DNA from: an uncultured beta proteobacterium
GTDB taxonomy: Bacteria > Pseudomonadota > Gammaproteobacteria > Burkholderiales > Burkholderiaceae
Assembly (NCBI GenBank): GCA_903871735.1
Contig: CAIQHU010000185.1
Location: 34,144-98,143 of the forward strand
DNA: 64,000 bases
Direction: 5' to 3'
The position numbers were made by a program, and so were the translations under genes. The number at the start of each line of letters is the position of its first letter. Position 1 is the first letter of the stretch. This document shows, piece after piece, positions 9,136 through 17,067 of the stretch. The notes beneath the pieces were generated by a model. That model saw nothing but the letters and a program-made list of their open reading frames with translations. It was not told where the DNA came from and made no database searches.

Positions 9136-9585
9136 AACTTTTTTACTAAACTTATCGAGATTTTTTTTATTTCGAATTAAATATTGGATACCATTGGCAT
9201 CGGTGATTAATAGATCTTCTTCACTGACCCGGCGAATATCTTGTTCAGATTTAAGTTTTAGGCGAGTTTTACCTCGATTGGTATGCACGTCCCAAATACT
9301 CGGTAGTGCAAAGGTGTTGAGATGTACTATTTTTTCAATTTCTGGGATGAACTCAAAAAAAGATAACTCTGTTTGGATTAACTCTTTGAGGTTGTTTGGC
9401 AGTTGACTCAGATCGTTTAACCAGACAAGTTCATGGCCATTTTGATCCACAATTGCAAACCCATGCGATGGATTACTGATTGGAAAAGCCCGAATGATTC
9501 GGATACTTGGATGGACAATGCCTTGCGCATCGATTAAGCTAATTGCGCCAAACTGGTCTTTTGTGAGGTTGAAATTGATCATCAT
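9118..9585 (-). CDS. DUF1854 family protein associated with cyanophycin genes
   Basis: A 155-aa soluble protein with no signal peptide or membrane helix. It matches my memory of DUF1854: an N-terminal hydrophobic strand region, RIIRAFPISNPSHGFAIVD, a conserved WLNDL, and a C-terminal WDVHTNRGKTRLKLKSEQDIRR. The family travels with cyanophycin synthetase and an ABC exporter in betaproteobacteria. Here it is the second gene of a two-gene minus-strand operon, 9 bases after the ABC transporter. Biochemical function is unknown. Confidence 0.8.
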   Translation of the reverse strand: MMINFNLTKDQFGAISLIDAQGIVHPSIRIIRAFPISNPSHGFAIVDQNGHELVWLNDLSQLPNNLKELIQTELSFFEFIPEIEKIVHLNTFALPSIWDVHTNRGKTRLKLKSEQDIRRVSEEDLLITDANGIQYLIRNKKNLDKFSKKVLDRFM

Positions 9586-9594
9586 GAGGTCTTA

Positions 9595-11871
9595 TTAAAT
9601 CGCTTGGGCAATTTCTGCGGCATGCCTTGCTTGGGCTTGGTAGAGTAGATAGTATGCTCCTTGCGCACGCATTAATTCGTCATGATTGCCAACTTCCACG
9701 ATTTCGCCTTTATCTAATACGATGAGTCGATCTGCTTTTCTCAGCGTTGACAAGCGATGTGCAATGGCTAAGGTTGTTCTACCTTGCACTAAATTGTCGA
9801 GGGCTTTTTGAATTTCTTTTTCGGTAGTTGTATCGACTGAGGAGGTAGCTTCGTCAAGGATTAAGATTTTAGGGTCAATGAGGAGTGCTCTAGCGATTGA
9901 GATACGTTGTCTTTCGCCACCCGATAATGACTGCCCGCGCTCACCCACTAGTGAGTCATAGCCGAGTGGGAGGCGAAGGATAAACTCGTGGGCATTAGCG
10001 GCTTTTGCTGCTTGGATAACTTCTTCCTTGGTCGCAGTCGGTTTGCCATAGGCGATATTATCCGCAATCGTACCAAAAAATAAAAAGGGTTCTTGGAGGA
10101 CCATTCCAAATTGTTGGCGAAGCTCGGAGATGGCAATCGATCTGACATCCACGCCATCGATTTTGACTGAGCCATCGCTGACATCGTAGAAGCGGCAAAT
10201 CAGGTTCACCAAGGTACTTTTCCCGGATCCACTATGACCAACTAGGCCAATCATTTCGCCGGGCGCGATACTGAGCGTTATATTTTTAGTGACAGCGCGG
10301 TTGCCATAGCGAAAACCAACTTGATTCAGCTCAATTTTTCCGCGCACGGGTTGGGTCATTGGAGTTGGGTTTGGAGTATCTGGCACACTGGATTGATGAT
10401 CTAATATATCGAAGATCCGTTTAGCTCCCGCGGCCGCTTTTTGGGTATGCGAGACGATCCGACTCATCGAGTCCATCCGCCCATAAAACCGACTGATATA
10501 AGCTAAAAAAGCCGTTAGTACACCAACGGTAATTGTGTCATGCGCAACTTGATAGATACCAAAGGCCCAAACGACTAAAAGTCCAACCTCGGTGAGAAGA
10601 GTGACGGTTGGGGCGAATGAGGACCAAATTCGATTGACACGATCATTGACTTCCAGATTACGTTGGTTGGCTAGAATAAAGCGATTGTTTTCGCGGTCCT
10701 CTTGGGCAAAGGCTTTAACTACTCGAATTCCGGGGATTGTATCGGATAGAACATTATTGACCTCAGACCAGTTACGGTCTACTTTTTCAAAGCCAAAGCG
10801 CAATTTGTCACGGACAAAATGAATCATCCAAGCGATGAATGGCAGAGGCAGGAGGGTAACGGCAGCTAGGAGTGGATCAATACTGATAAGAATGACGGCG
10901 GTCATCAAGAGCATGAGCATATCAGTAAAAAAATCTAATAAATGTAACGACAAGAAGATACAGATCCGGTCTGTTTCATTGCCTATTCGGGTCATTAGGT
11001 CACCAGTTCTTTTCGCCCCAAAATACTCCAGTGATAGATGCAAGAGGTGTTGAAATGTTTTGGTGCGCAGCTCCATACCTATACGTTCACTAACAAGTGC
11101 CAAGATGTATGTTTTCCACCAGCCAAGTCCCCAGGCACAGCATGCTGCAAGGAGCAGACCTGCAAGGTAGATGCCTGCTAGTTCAAAGTCCATGACTTGG
11201 GTTTTTTGAAAAGGAATGAGTACATCGTCCATGAGTGGCATGGTGATATAGGGGGGCACTAAGGTCGCGCCAGTAGAGAGGAGGGTTAGGAAAAAACCGA
11301 GGATTAATTCCTTTTTATACGGCTTGGCAAATCTCCAAAGCTTAAAGAGGGTAAGGGTCGATGGGGGAATTTCTGTTTCGGGATCACAATACAGGCATTT
11401 TTCTTGGTCTTGGGCAATAGGATTTTGACAAATTTGGCAGGTAAGATGTGGCCCAATATGTTCGGAGTCGAGTCGGCTATTCAAGTCAAGTTGAGATAGA
11501 AGAACTGTACAGTTTTCCTTAAATTGGGTAATTGAGGGGTTGAGAGCAAGGGTGTGATGCCAAGCTTGAATACGGCCTTGTGGGCTCATTAATGTGAGGT
11601 GACCAACACCTGCATGATCAGAATGTTGGAAATAAGCCCCAGGGGGGATCTGCCAAGTTCCTTCTAGATGGCCGGACTCATGAATTTGATCGATTCGTGC
11701 AAAATCATGGGAGGTCTTTTCAGAAAGGATGAGGAGTGCTTTTGCGAAGTGGAGTTGTTGGTTTAAATCGATTTCAACCCAAGTTGATAATGTGGATTCA
11801 TGCGTTTTACACAATGCTTGCACTGCAGGATTTGATTGCCAGCGTTGGGGGAGCTGTATAGTAGAGATCAT
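9595..11871 (-). CDS. Cyanophycin-associated ABC exporter with N-terminal zinc-ribbon domain
   Basis: 758 aa. Residues 1-165 form a cytoplasmic domain ending in a four-cysteine knuckle (C145-x2-C148-x10-C159-x2-C162). A six-helix exporter membrane domain follows (about 185-465) and then the ATPase: Walker A GHSGSGKS (545-552), QEPFLFFGTI, signature LSGGERQ (649-655), Walker B KILILDEATS (668-677), and H-loop AIAHRLS. A fused half-transporter of the MsbA/LapB-like type should act as a homodimer. The roughly 165-aa front domain is about a quarter of the protein and atypical. It is divergent from the cyanophycin synthetases. The transported substrate is unknown. Confidence 0.88.
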   Translation of the reverse strand: MISTIQLPQRWQSNPAVQALCKTHESTLSTWVEIDLNQQLHFAKALLILSEKTSHDFARIDQIHESGHLEGTWQIPPGAYFQHSDHAGVGHLTLMSPQGRIQAWHHTLALNPSITQFKENCTVLLSQLDLNSRLDSEHIGPHLTCQICQNPIAQDQEKCLYCDPETEIPPSTLTLFKLWRFAKPYKKELILGFFLTLLSTGATLVPPYITMPLMDDVLIPFQKTQVMDFELAGIYLAGLLLAACCAWGLGWWKTYILALVSERIGMELRTKTFQHLLHLSLEYFGAKRTGDLMTRIGNETDRICIFLSLHLLDFFTDMLMLLMTAVILISIDPLLAAVTLLPLPFIAWMIHFVRDKLRFGFEKVDRNWSEVNNVLSDTIPGIRVVKAFAQEDRENNRFILANQRNLEVNDRVNRIWSSFAPTVTLLTEVGLLVVWAFGIYQVAHDTITVGVLTAFLAYISRFYGRMDSMSRIVSHTQKAAAGAKRIFDILDHQSSVPDTPNPTPMTQPVRGKIELNQVGFRYGNRAVTKNITLSIAPGEMIGLVGHSGSGKSTLVNLICRFYDVSDGSVKIDGVDVRSIAISELRQQFGMVLQEPFLFFGTIADNIAYGKPTATKEEVIQAAKAANAHEFILRLPLGYDSLVGERGQSLSGGERQRISIARALLIDPKILILDEATSSVDTTTEKEIQKALDNLVQGRTTLAIAHRLSTLRKADRLIVLDKGEIVEVGNHDELMRAQGAYYLLYQAQARHAAEIAQAI

Positions 11872-12097
11872 TTGGCTTGAAAGAGTTTCATCGAAAAAGT
11901 ATAGTGCAGACCTACCAACTTCTCCTAATTCATCTCAGATGCTTTAAAAAGGTCGTCGATTCAGGTAAATTAACGCCCTTTCAGATTGATATATTTGTCA
12001 ACTTTTTTAATTAAAAAGAGTTAAGTAGTTATTATTCCTATGATTACATATTCCTGGCTAATTGCACTTTTCACCTTCTGCGCTAAATCGTCACAAA
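11872..12097. promoter_or_regulatory. Divergent control region between the ABC exporter and the cyanophycin synthetases
   Basis: 226 bases with no gene. On the minus strand TATACT (11898-11903) is a good -10 for the exporter, with a poor -35. On the plus side there is an AT-rich near-palindrome around 12001-12025 (AACTTTTTTAATT facing AATTAAAAAGAGTT), preceded by TTGTCA. No single plus-strand promoter stands out. Shared regulation of both transcription units is an inference from the layout. Confidence 0.4.
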
Positions 12098-14281
12098 ATG
12101 CCCCAACTTTTAGATAAAACCATCAAAATTCTTCAAATGAAGCATATTCGGGGGCCGAACATGTGGTGTTGGGTCGAAGTTGTAGAGGCTTGGATAGATA
12201 TTGGTGATTTAGAAGACTATCCTTCAGATCAGATTCCCGGCTTTTATGGTCGGCTCGTGCAGGCGATGCCTTCCTTAATTGAACATCGTTGCAGTTATGA
12301 GGAGCGTGGTGGATTTTTGAAGCGGGTGGAAGAGGGAACTTGGCCAGTTCACATCATGGAACACCTGACACTTGAGTTACAGGGCTTAGCCGGTTTTGAA
12401 GGAGGTTTTGGTCGGGCGCGGGAAACAAATGATCGAGGAATTTATAAGTTGATTGTGGCATCACCGCATGTGCAGGTAACGCAACAAGCGATCGAAGATG
12501 CCAAAGGGTTGTTACTAGCGCTCATACAGGATCAGCCTTTTGATTTAAAGCCAGTCATAGATAACTTGCGAGAAATGATTGATGACTTATGTTTAGGGCC
12601 TAGTACGAGTTGTATTGTGCAGGCGGGCCATCAACAATCGATTCCGATGATTCGTTTATCTAAGGGTAACTTGGTGCAATTGGGTTATGGCGCTCGTCAA
12701 AAACGGATCTGGACTGCAGAAACATCACAAACTAGCGCCATTGCTGAGACTATTTCACGGGATAAGGACTTAACAAAAACGCTCTTAGCCTCGGTTGGAC
12801 TTCCTGTACCTGAAGGACAGTTAGTTGAGAGTGGGTTGCAGGCCTGGGAAGTTGCTCATGAAATCGGTTTACCAGTTGTGGTCAAGCCGCAAGATGGCAA
12901 TCATGGTCGCGGAGTGTTTACAAACTTACAATTCCAAGATGAAATTTTAGCGGCCTACGAAATCGCTAAAAATGAAGGAAGTGGCGTTCTAGTTGAAAAG
13001 TTTATTTTAGGAGACGAGCACCGTTTGTTAGTAGTTGGCGATCACTTAGTAGCAGCTGCGAAGGGTGAGGCTTGCCGAGTAAAGGGTGACGGCCAACATA
13101 CTATTTTAGAATTAATTGAGATTCAAATTAACTCTGACCCACGACGAGGAACTTCAGAGGATCACCCATTAAATCCTGTTCGGATTGATTCAATTGCTTT
13201 ACTAGAATTGAAGGGGCAAGGGTTTGAGCCAACCAGTATTCCGGCGTTCAATCATGAAGTTTTAATTCAGCGTAATGGTAATGTGGCTTTTGATGTAACA
13301 GACTTAGTGCATCCTTCGGTTGCTAAGCGGGTTGTCTTGGCTGCAAAAGTAGTTGGGTTAGACATTGCGGGCGTTGATTTGGTTGCAATGGATATATCTA
13401 GACCGCTAGAGGAGCAGGGTGCTGCGATTGTTGAAGTCAATGCTGGCCCTGGTTTATTAATGCATTTAAAGCCAGCTAAGGGTAAACCTAGAAAAGTTGG
13501 TGAAGCGATCATTCGACATTTATTTCCGCAAGAAGACAATGGGCGTATTCCTATTATCGGGGTCAGTGGTAGTCGCGGAGCCGATGACGTTGCACAGATC
13601 TGCGCTTACTTTTTTAACCTGGCCAACCACTATGTTGGACTATCCTGTAAAAGGGGCTTATTTTTAAATCAAAGAATGGTGGAGGCCTCAAGAACCTCAG
13701 AATGGGATATTGGTAAACGTATTTTATTAAGTCCAATGGTGAGTGCTGCAGTCGTAGAAACCACTGGAAAAAGTATTATCAATGAGGGTTTGTCATATGA
13801 CTTATGTCAGATTGGCATTGTTACGAATGTTGATCAGACCATTTTATTTCCTGAGGACTCGATCACTGAGGTCCGTCAACTTTTTTCTGTCTATAGGTCG
13901 CAGGTAGATGTTTTGCTGCCAGGGCTTGGGATTGCGATTCTCAACGGTGAGGATGAATTAGTCGTAGAGATGGCCGAGATCAACCCGGGTGCAGAAACGA
14001 TTTTTTATGGGCTAGAGTTGTCTAGTCCATTCGTCATAGAGCATATTCAAAAAAATGGCAAGTCGGTTCAGGTCAAGGATAACAGCATCCTTTTGATGCA
14101 AGGTTCACAGGAGTTGGGCCGATTTGATCTGCAAAATTCAATGTATTTAAAAGACCAGCAAAATACGAATCGCTTATTGAATCTGATGGCTGGGGTGGGA
14201 GCTGCTTGGGCATCGCATTTGCCGATGTCGACAATTGAGGTTGGGGTGAATTCGTTTGCCCAAGAAGAGATGGAGGCTTAA
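12098..14281 (+). CDS. cphA2: Shortened cyanophycin synthetase with a degenerate Mur-ligase domain (CphA2/CphA'-like)
   Basis: Residues 1-160 carry the CphA N-terminal domain (HIRGPNMW, HIMEHLTLELQ). Residues about 200-480 form an ATP-grasp domain (VVVKPQDGNHGRGV, GDEHRLLVVGD, VEVNAGPG). In the following Mur-ligase-like domain the P-loop GTNGKT of CphA1 is replaced by GSRGAD (491-496), and the C-terminal ligase domain with its DYGHNPDAI motif is missing, so the protein stops near 727 aa. It resembles CphA2, which joins ready-made beta-Asp-Arg dipeptides, or the CphA' of Cupriavidus. An upstream TTG at 12062 is possible; neither start has a clear Shine-Dalgarno. Confidence 0.82.
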   Translation: MPQLLDKTIKILQMKHIRGPNMWCWVEVVEAWIDIGDLEDYPSDQIPGFYGRLVQAMPSLIEHRCSYEERGGFLKRVEEGTWPVHIMEHLTLELQGLAGFEGGFGRARETNDRGIYKLIVASPHVQVTQQAIEDAKGLLLALIQDQPFDLKPVIDNLREMIDDLCLGPSTSCIVQAGHQQSIPMIRLSKGNLVQLGYGARQKRIWTAETSQTSAIAETISRDKDLTKTLLASVGLPVPEGQLVESGLQAWEVAHEIGLPVVVKPQDGNHGRGVFTNLQFQDEILAAYEIAKNEGSGVLVEKFILGDEHRLLVVGDHLVAAAKGEACRVKGDGQHTILELIEIQINSDPRRGTSEDHPLNPVRIDSIALLELKGQGFEPTSIPAFNHEVLIQRNGNVAFDVTDLVHPSVAKRVVLAAKVVGLDIAGVDLVAMDISRPLEEQGAAIVEVNAGPGLLMHLKPAKGKPRKVGEAIIRHLFPQEDNGRIPIIGVSGSRGADDVAQICAYFFNLANHYVGLSCKRGLFLNQRMVEASRTSEWDIGKRILLSPMVSAAVVETTGKSIINEGLSYDLCQIGIVTNVDQTILFPEDSITEVRQLFSVYRSQVDVLLPGLGIAILNGEDELVVEMAEINPGAETIFYGLELSSPFVIEHIQKNGKSVQVKDNSILLMQGSQELGRFDLQNSMYLKDQQNTNRLLNLMAGVGAAWASHLPMSTIEVGVNSFAQEEMEA

Positions 14282-16852
14282 TTGGAAGCAAGACGAATAC
14301 GCGCTTTGCGCGGCCCGAACTTGTGGAGTCGGCACACTGCGATTGAGGCAATTATTTTTTGTACGCAAAAAGAATATAGCATTGAGGGGATCGAGAATTT
14401 TGAGACACGTTTACGGGCACTATTTCCTCAACTTCGTTTAATGCGAGTTGGTAGTTATAACGAGTTAATCTCTATCGCGCATGTGTTGGAGCATGTCGTT
14501 TTGGGTTTACAGGCGCAAGCTGGGTGCCCGGTGACGTTTAGTCGGACGGTAAAAACGAATGAAGAGGGGATTTATCAAGTCATCGTTGAATATAGTGAGG
14601 AAGTTGTTGGTCGAAGAGCCTTTCATTTCGCAACCGAATTAATCACAGCGGCGTTGCAGGATAGATCTTTCGATTTAGAAAGTGCTCTCAAGGAGTTGGT
14701 CAATATCGATGAAGAAGTTCGTTTGGGTCCCAGCACGGGTTCTATTGTGCAAGCCGCTGTCGAAAAAAATATTCCGTATCGCCGATTAACCCAAGGAAGT
14801 ATGGTGCAGTTTGGGTGGGGTAGTAAACAAAAACGGATACAGGCAGCTGAAACCAGTGATACTAGCGCTATTGCAGAATCAATTGCACAAGATAAAGAAT
14901 TAACCAAAGAATTACTGCATGCGGCTGGTGTATCTGTGCCCATGGGGCAGGTTGTTGATAATCCTGACGATGCTTGGAAGGTTGCGCAAAGCCTTGGGAA
15001 ATCGGTCGTTGTAAAGCCTAAGGATGGTAATCAAGGTAAAGGAGTAGCTGTCAATGTTCATTTAGAAGAGCAAGTCAGGATGGCTTTTAGTGTGGCCCAA
15101 CAATATGGCTCTAAAGTAATTGTTGAAAGATATATGCCAGGGCAAGATTTTCGACTATTAGTCGTTGGCGATGCTTTAGTTGCGGCTGCTAGGAGAGATC
15201 CCCCGCAGGTGATTGGTGATGGGGTACATTCTATCAAGGACTTAGTCGATCAAATCAATTTAGATCCTTTACGGGGTGATGGGCATGCCACGGCACTGAC
15301 CAAAATTCGGCTTGATGAAATAGCGCTAGCGACTTTAGTAAAACAGAATTTGACTATTGACTCGATTCCAATTCAAGGTGCGCGGGTAGTCCTTCGCAAT
15401 AATGCGAATCTCAGCACAGGTGGTAGTGCAACTGATGTGACAGAAGATGTGCACCCCGATCTAGCTGCTAGTGCAGTAACAGCTGCCAAGATGGTTGGTT
15501 TAGATATTTGTGGTGTGGACGTCGTCTGCGAAGATATTTATAGACCTTTTGAGGATCAAGGTGGCGGGGTGGTAGAAGTTAATGCAGCCCCTGGCTTAAG
15601 AATGCACTTAAATCCATCGTATGGGAAAACTAGGCCGGTAGGAGATGCGATTATTTCTTTGATGTTTCCGAATTCTGATAACGGTAGGATACCTGTCGTT
15701 ACCGTTTCCGGTACAAATGGCAAAACGACCACAGTGCGGTTAATTGCCCATCTTTTACAAGCGCATGGTCATCGGGTCGGAATGACAACTACAGATGGTA
15801 TTTATATTGAAAATGAGCGGATCGATAGTGGGGATTGTAGCGGACCTAAAAGTGCTCGCAACGTATTAATGCATCCTGAGGTAGATGCGGCAGTTTTTGA
15901 AACCGCCCGTGGGGGTATTTTGCGTGAGGGTTTAGGTTTTGATTTCTGTGATGTAGCGGTGATTACCAATATTGGTGAAGGTGATCATTTAGGGATGTCT
16001 TATATTGAGACGGTGGAGGAATTAGCACAAGTCAAAAGTGTAATCGTGCGTAATGTTTCCCCTACTGGGGTAGCGGTTTTAAATGCAACAGATCCGATTG
16101 TTGCGAAGATGGCTAAAGCTTGTAAAGGAGAAGTTGTTTTCTTCGGAGTACATGCAAATCACCCTGTGATTTCTGCACACCGCGCCCAGGGTAAGCGAGC
16201 GATATTTAAAGATGGCGATCATTTAGTGGTCGCTATTGGGAGTGTGGTGGTGCACCGCATTCCATTACAAGAAGTTCCGATCACGCAGGCCGGTCAGATT
16301 GGATTTCAGGTCGAAAATGTTATGAGTTCGGTTGCTGCCGCATGGTCTTTGGGGGTTGCTTGGCAAGCGATCGATCTGGCTTTAAAAGATTTTGTCTGTG
16401 ATGGGCAAAATGCGCCGGGCAGATTTAATCTATTCAAACATCGAGGTGCGACTGTGATTGCTGATTATGGGCATAATCCAGATGCCATACGGGCCTTAGT
16501 CCAAGCGACGAATTGCATGCCAGCAAAACGTCGGCATGTGGTTATCAGTGGCGCTGGTGATCGACGAGACGAAGATATTCGAAAGCAAACAAAGATTTTA
16601 GGAGAGGCCTTTGATTCGGTCATTCTTTATCAAGATCAATGTCAACGCGGCCGGGCAGATGGAGAAGTCATTGCACTTTTAAAACAAGGCTTAGAAGGCA
16701 CGACAAAAGTTCGAGAGGTGCAAGAAATTCGCGGTGAGTTTTTAGCTATTGATACAGCTTTAGATCAACTGCAAGCCGATGATTTATGTTTGATTTTAAT
16801 TGACCAGGTAGAGCAGTCTTTAGATTATTTAAATAAAGTGACCCAGCCCTGA
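14282..16852 (+). CDS. cphA: Cyanophycin synthetase (L-aspartate/L-arginine adding)
   Basis: Makes multi-L-arginyl-poly-L-aspartate from Asp, Arg and ATP. It has all three parts: N domain (RALRGPNLWSRHTAIEA), ATP-grasp (VVVKPKDGNQGKGV, VEVNAAPGLRMHL) and an intact Mur-ligase-like domain with P-loop GTNGKTTT (from residue 477), FETARGGILREGL and DYGHNPDAI. 856 aa is standard for CphA1. The start is TTG directly after the previous gene's TAA, backed by GGAGG 7 bases upstream and by the conserved N-terminus, so the two synthetases are translationally coupled. Confidence 0.95.
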   Translation: MEARRIRALRGPNLWSRHTAIEAIIFCTQKEYSIEGIENFETRLRALFPQLRLMRVGSYNELISIAHVLEHVVLGLQAQAGCPVTFSRTVKTNEEGIYQVIVEYSEEVVGRRAFHFATELITAALQDRSFDLESALKELVNIDEEVRLGPSTGSIVQAAVEKNIPYRRLTQGSMVQFGWGSKQKRIQAAETSDTSAIAESIAQDKELTKELLHAAGVSVPMGQVVDNPDDAWKVAQSLGKSVVVKPKDGNQGKGVAVNVHLEEQVRMAFSVAQQYGSKVIVERYMPGQDFRLLVVGDALVAAARRDPPQVIGDGVHSIKDLVDQINLDPLRGDGHATALTKIRLDEIALATLVKQNLTIDSIPIQGARVVLRNNANLSTGGSATDVTEDVHPDLAASAVTAAKMVGLDICGVDVVCEDIYRPFEDQGGGVVEVNAAPGLRMHLNPSYGKTRPVGDAIISLMFPNSDNGRIPVVTVSGTNGKTTTVRLIAHLLQAHGHRVGMTTTDGIYIENERIDSGDCSGPKSARNVLMHPEVDAAVFETARGGILREGLGFDFCDVAVITNIGEGDHLGMSYIETVEELAQVKSVIVRNVSPTGVAVLNATDPIVAKMAKACKGEVVFFGVHANHPVISAHRAQGKRAIFKDGDHLVVAIGSVVVHRIPLQEVPITQAGQIGFQVENVMSSVAAAWSLGVAWQAIDLALKDFVCDGQNAPGRFNLFKHRGATVIADYGHNPDAIRALVQATNCMPAKRRHVVISGAGDRRDEDIRKQTKILGEAFDSVILYQDQCQRGRADGEVIALLKQGLEGTTKVREVQEIRGEFLAIDTALDQLQADDLCLILIDQVEQSLDYLNKVTQP

Positions 16853-16933
16853 TCATTTAATGGATTACATGTTTGTAGGAAACTTCTGATTATTCTGTAG
16901 GAAGTTTGAGACTTTTAAAAATAAGCGTATTGA

Positions 16934-16962
16934 TTTACAAGTAATTTAATTCCCCTTATCTT
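16934..16962 (+). promoter_or_regulatory. Candidate promoter of the permease-alanine dehydrogenase operon
   Basis: TTTACA (16934-16939), 17-base spacer, TATCTT (16957-16962). It would start transcription near 16969 and give a leader of about 100 bases containing the terminator and hairpin listed next. Confidence 0.45.
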
Positions 16963-16996
16963 TTTTTTTCGATAAAACTAGCATTTTTGGTATTTC

Positions 16997-17027
16997 ATGG
17001 GGCTATTCAACATCCCCATACTTTTTT
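16997..17027 (+). terminator. Intrinsic terminator (or attenuator) before the permease
   Basis: ATGGGG (16997-17002) pairs with CCCCAT (17014-17019) across an 11-base loop, followed by AC and six T residues. It could end the cphA transcript, 145 bases after that stop, or act within the permease leader if the promoter at 16934-16962 is real. Confidence 0.5.
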
Positions 17028-17030
17028 AGA

Positions 17031-17061
17031 CTCCTATAGTCAATCCTGACTAATATAGGAG
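17031..17061 (+). promoter_or_regulatory. Hairpin enclosing the ribosome-binding site of the permease gene
   Basis: CTCCTATA (17031-17038) is perfectly complementary to TATAGGAG (17054-17061), and GTCA/TGAC continues the stem to an ATCC loop (17043-17046), with a 3-base bulge on the 3' side. The 3' arm contains the AGGAG Shine-Dalgarno 6 bases before the GTG start at 17068, so the folded form would block initiation. It could equally be a protein-binding DNA palindrome. Confidence 0.55.
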
Positions 17062-17067
17062 TAATCA

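Noticed and set aside
16853..17067. Glycine riboswitch before the amino-acid permease
   Set aside because: The spacing and the conserved glycine-aptamer segments are not visible; only a terminator and a hairpin over the ribosome-binding site are seen.
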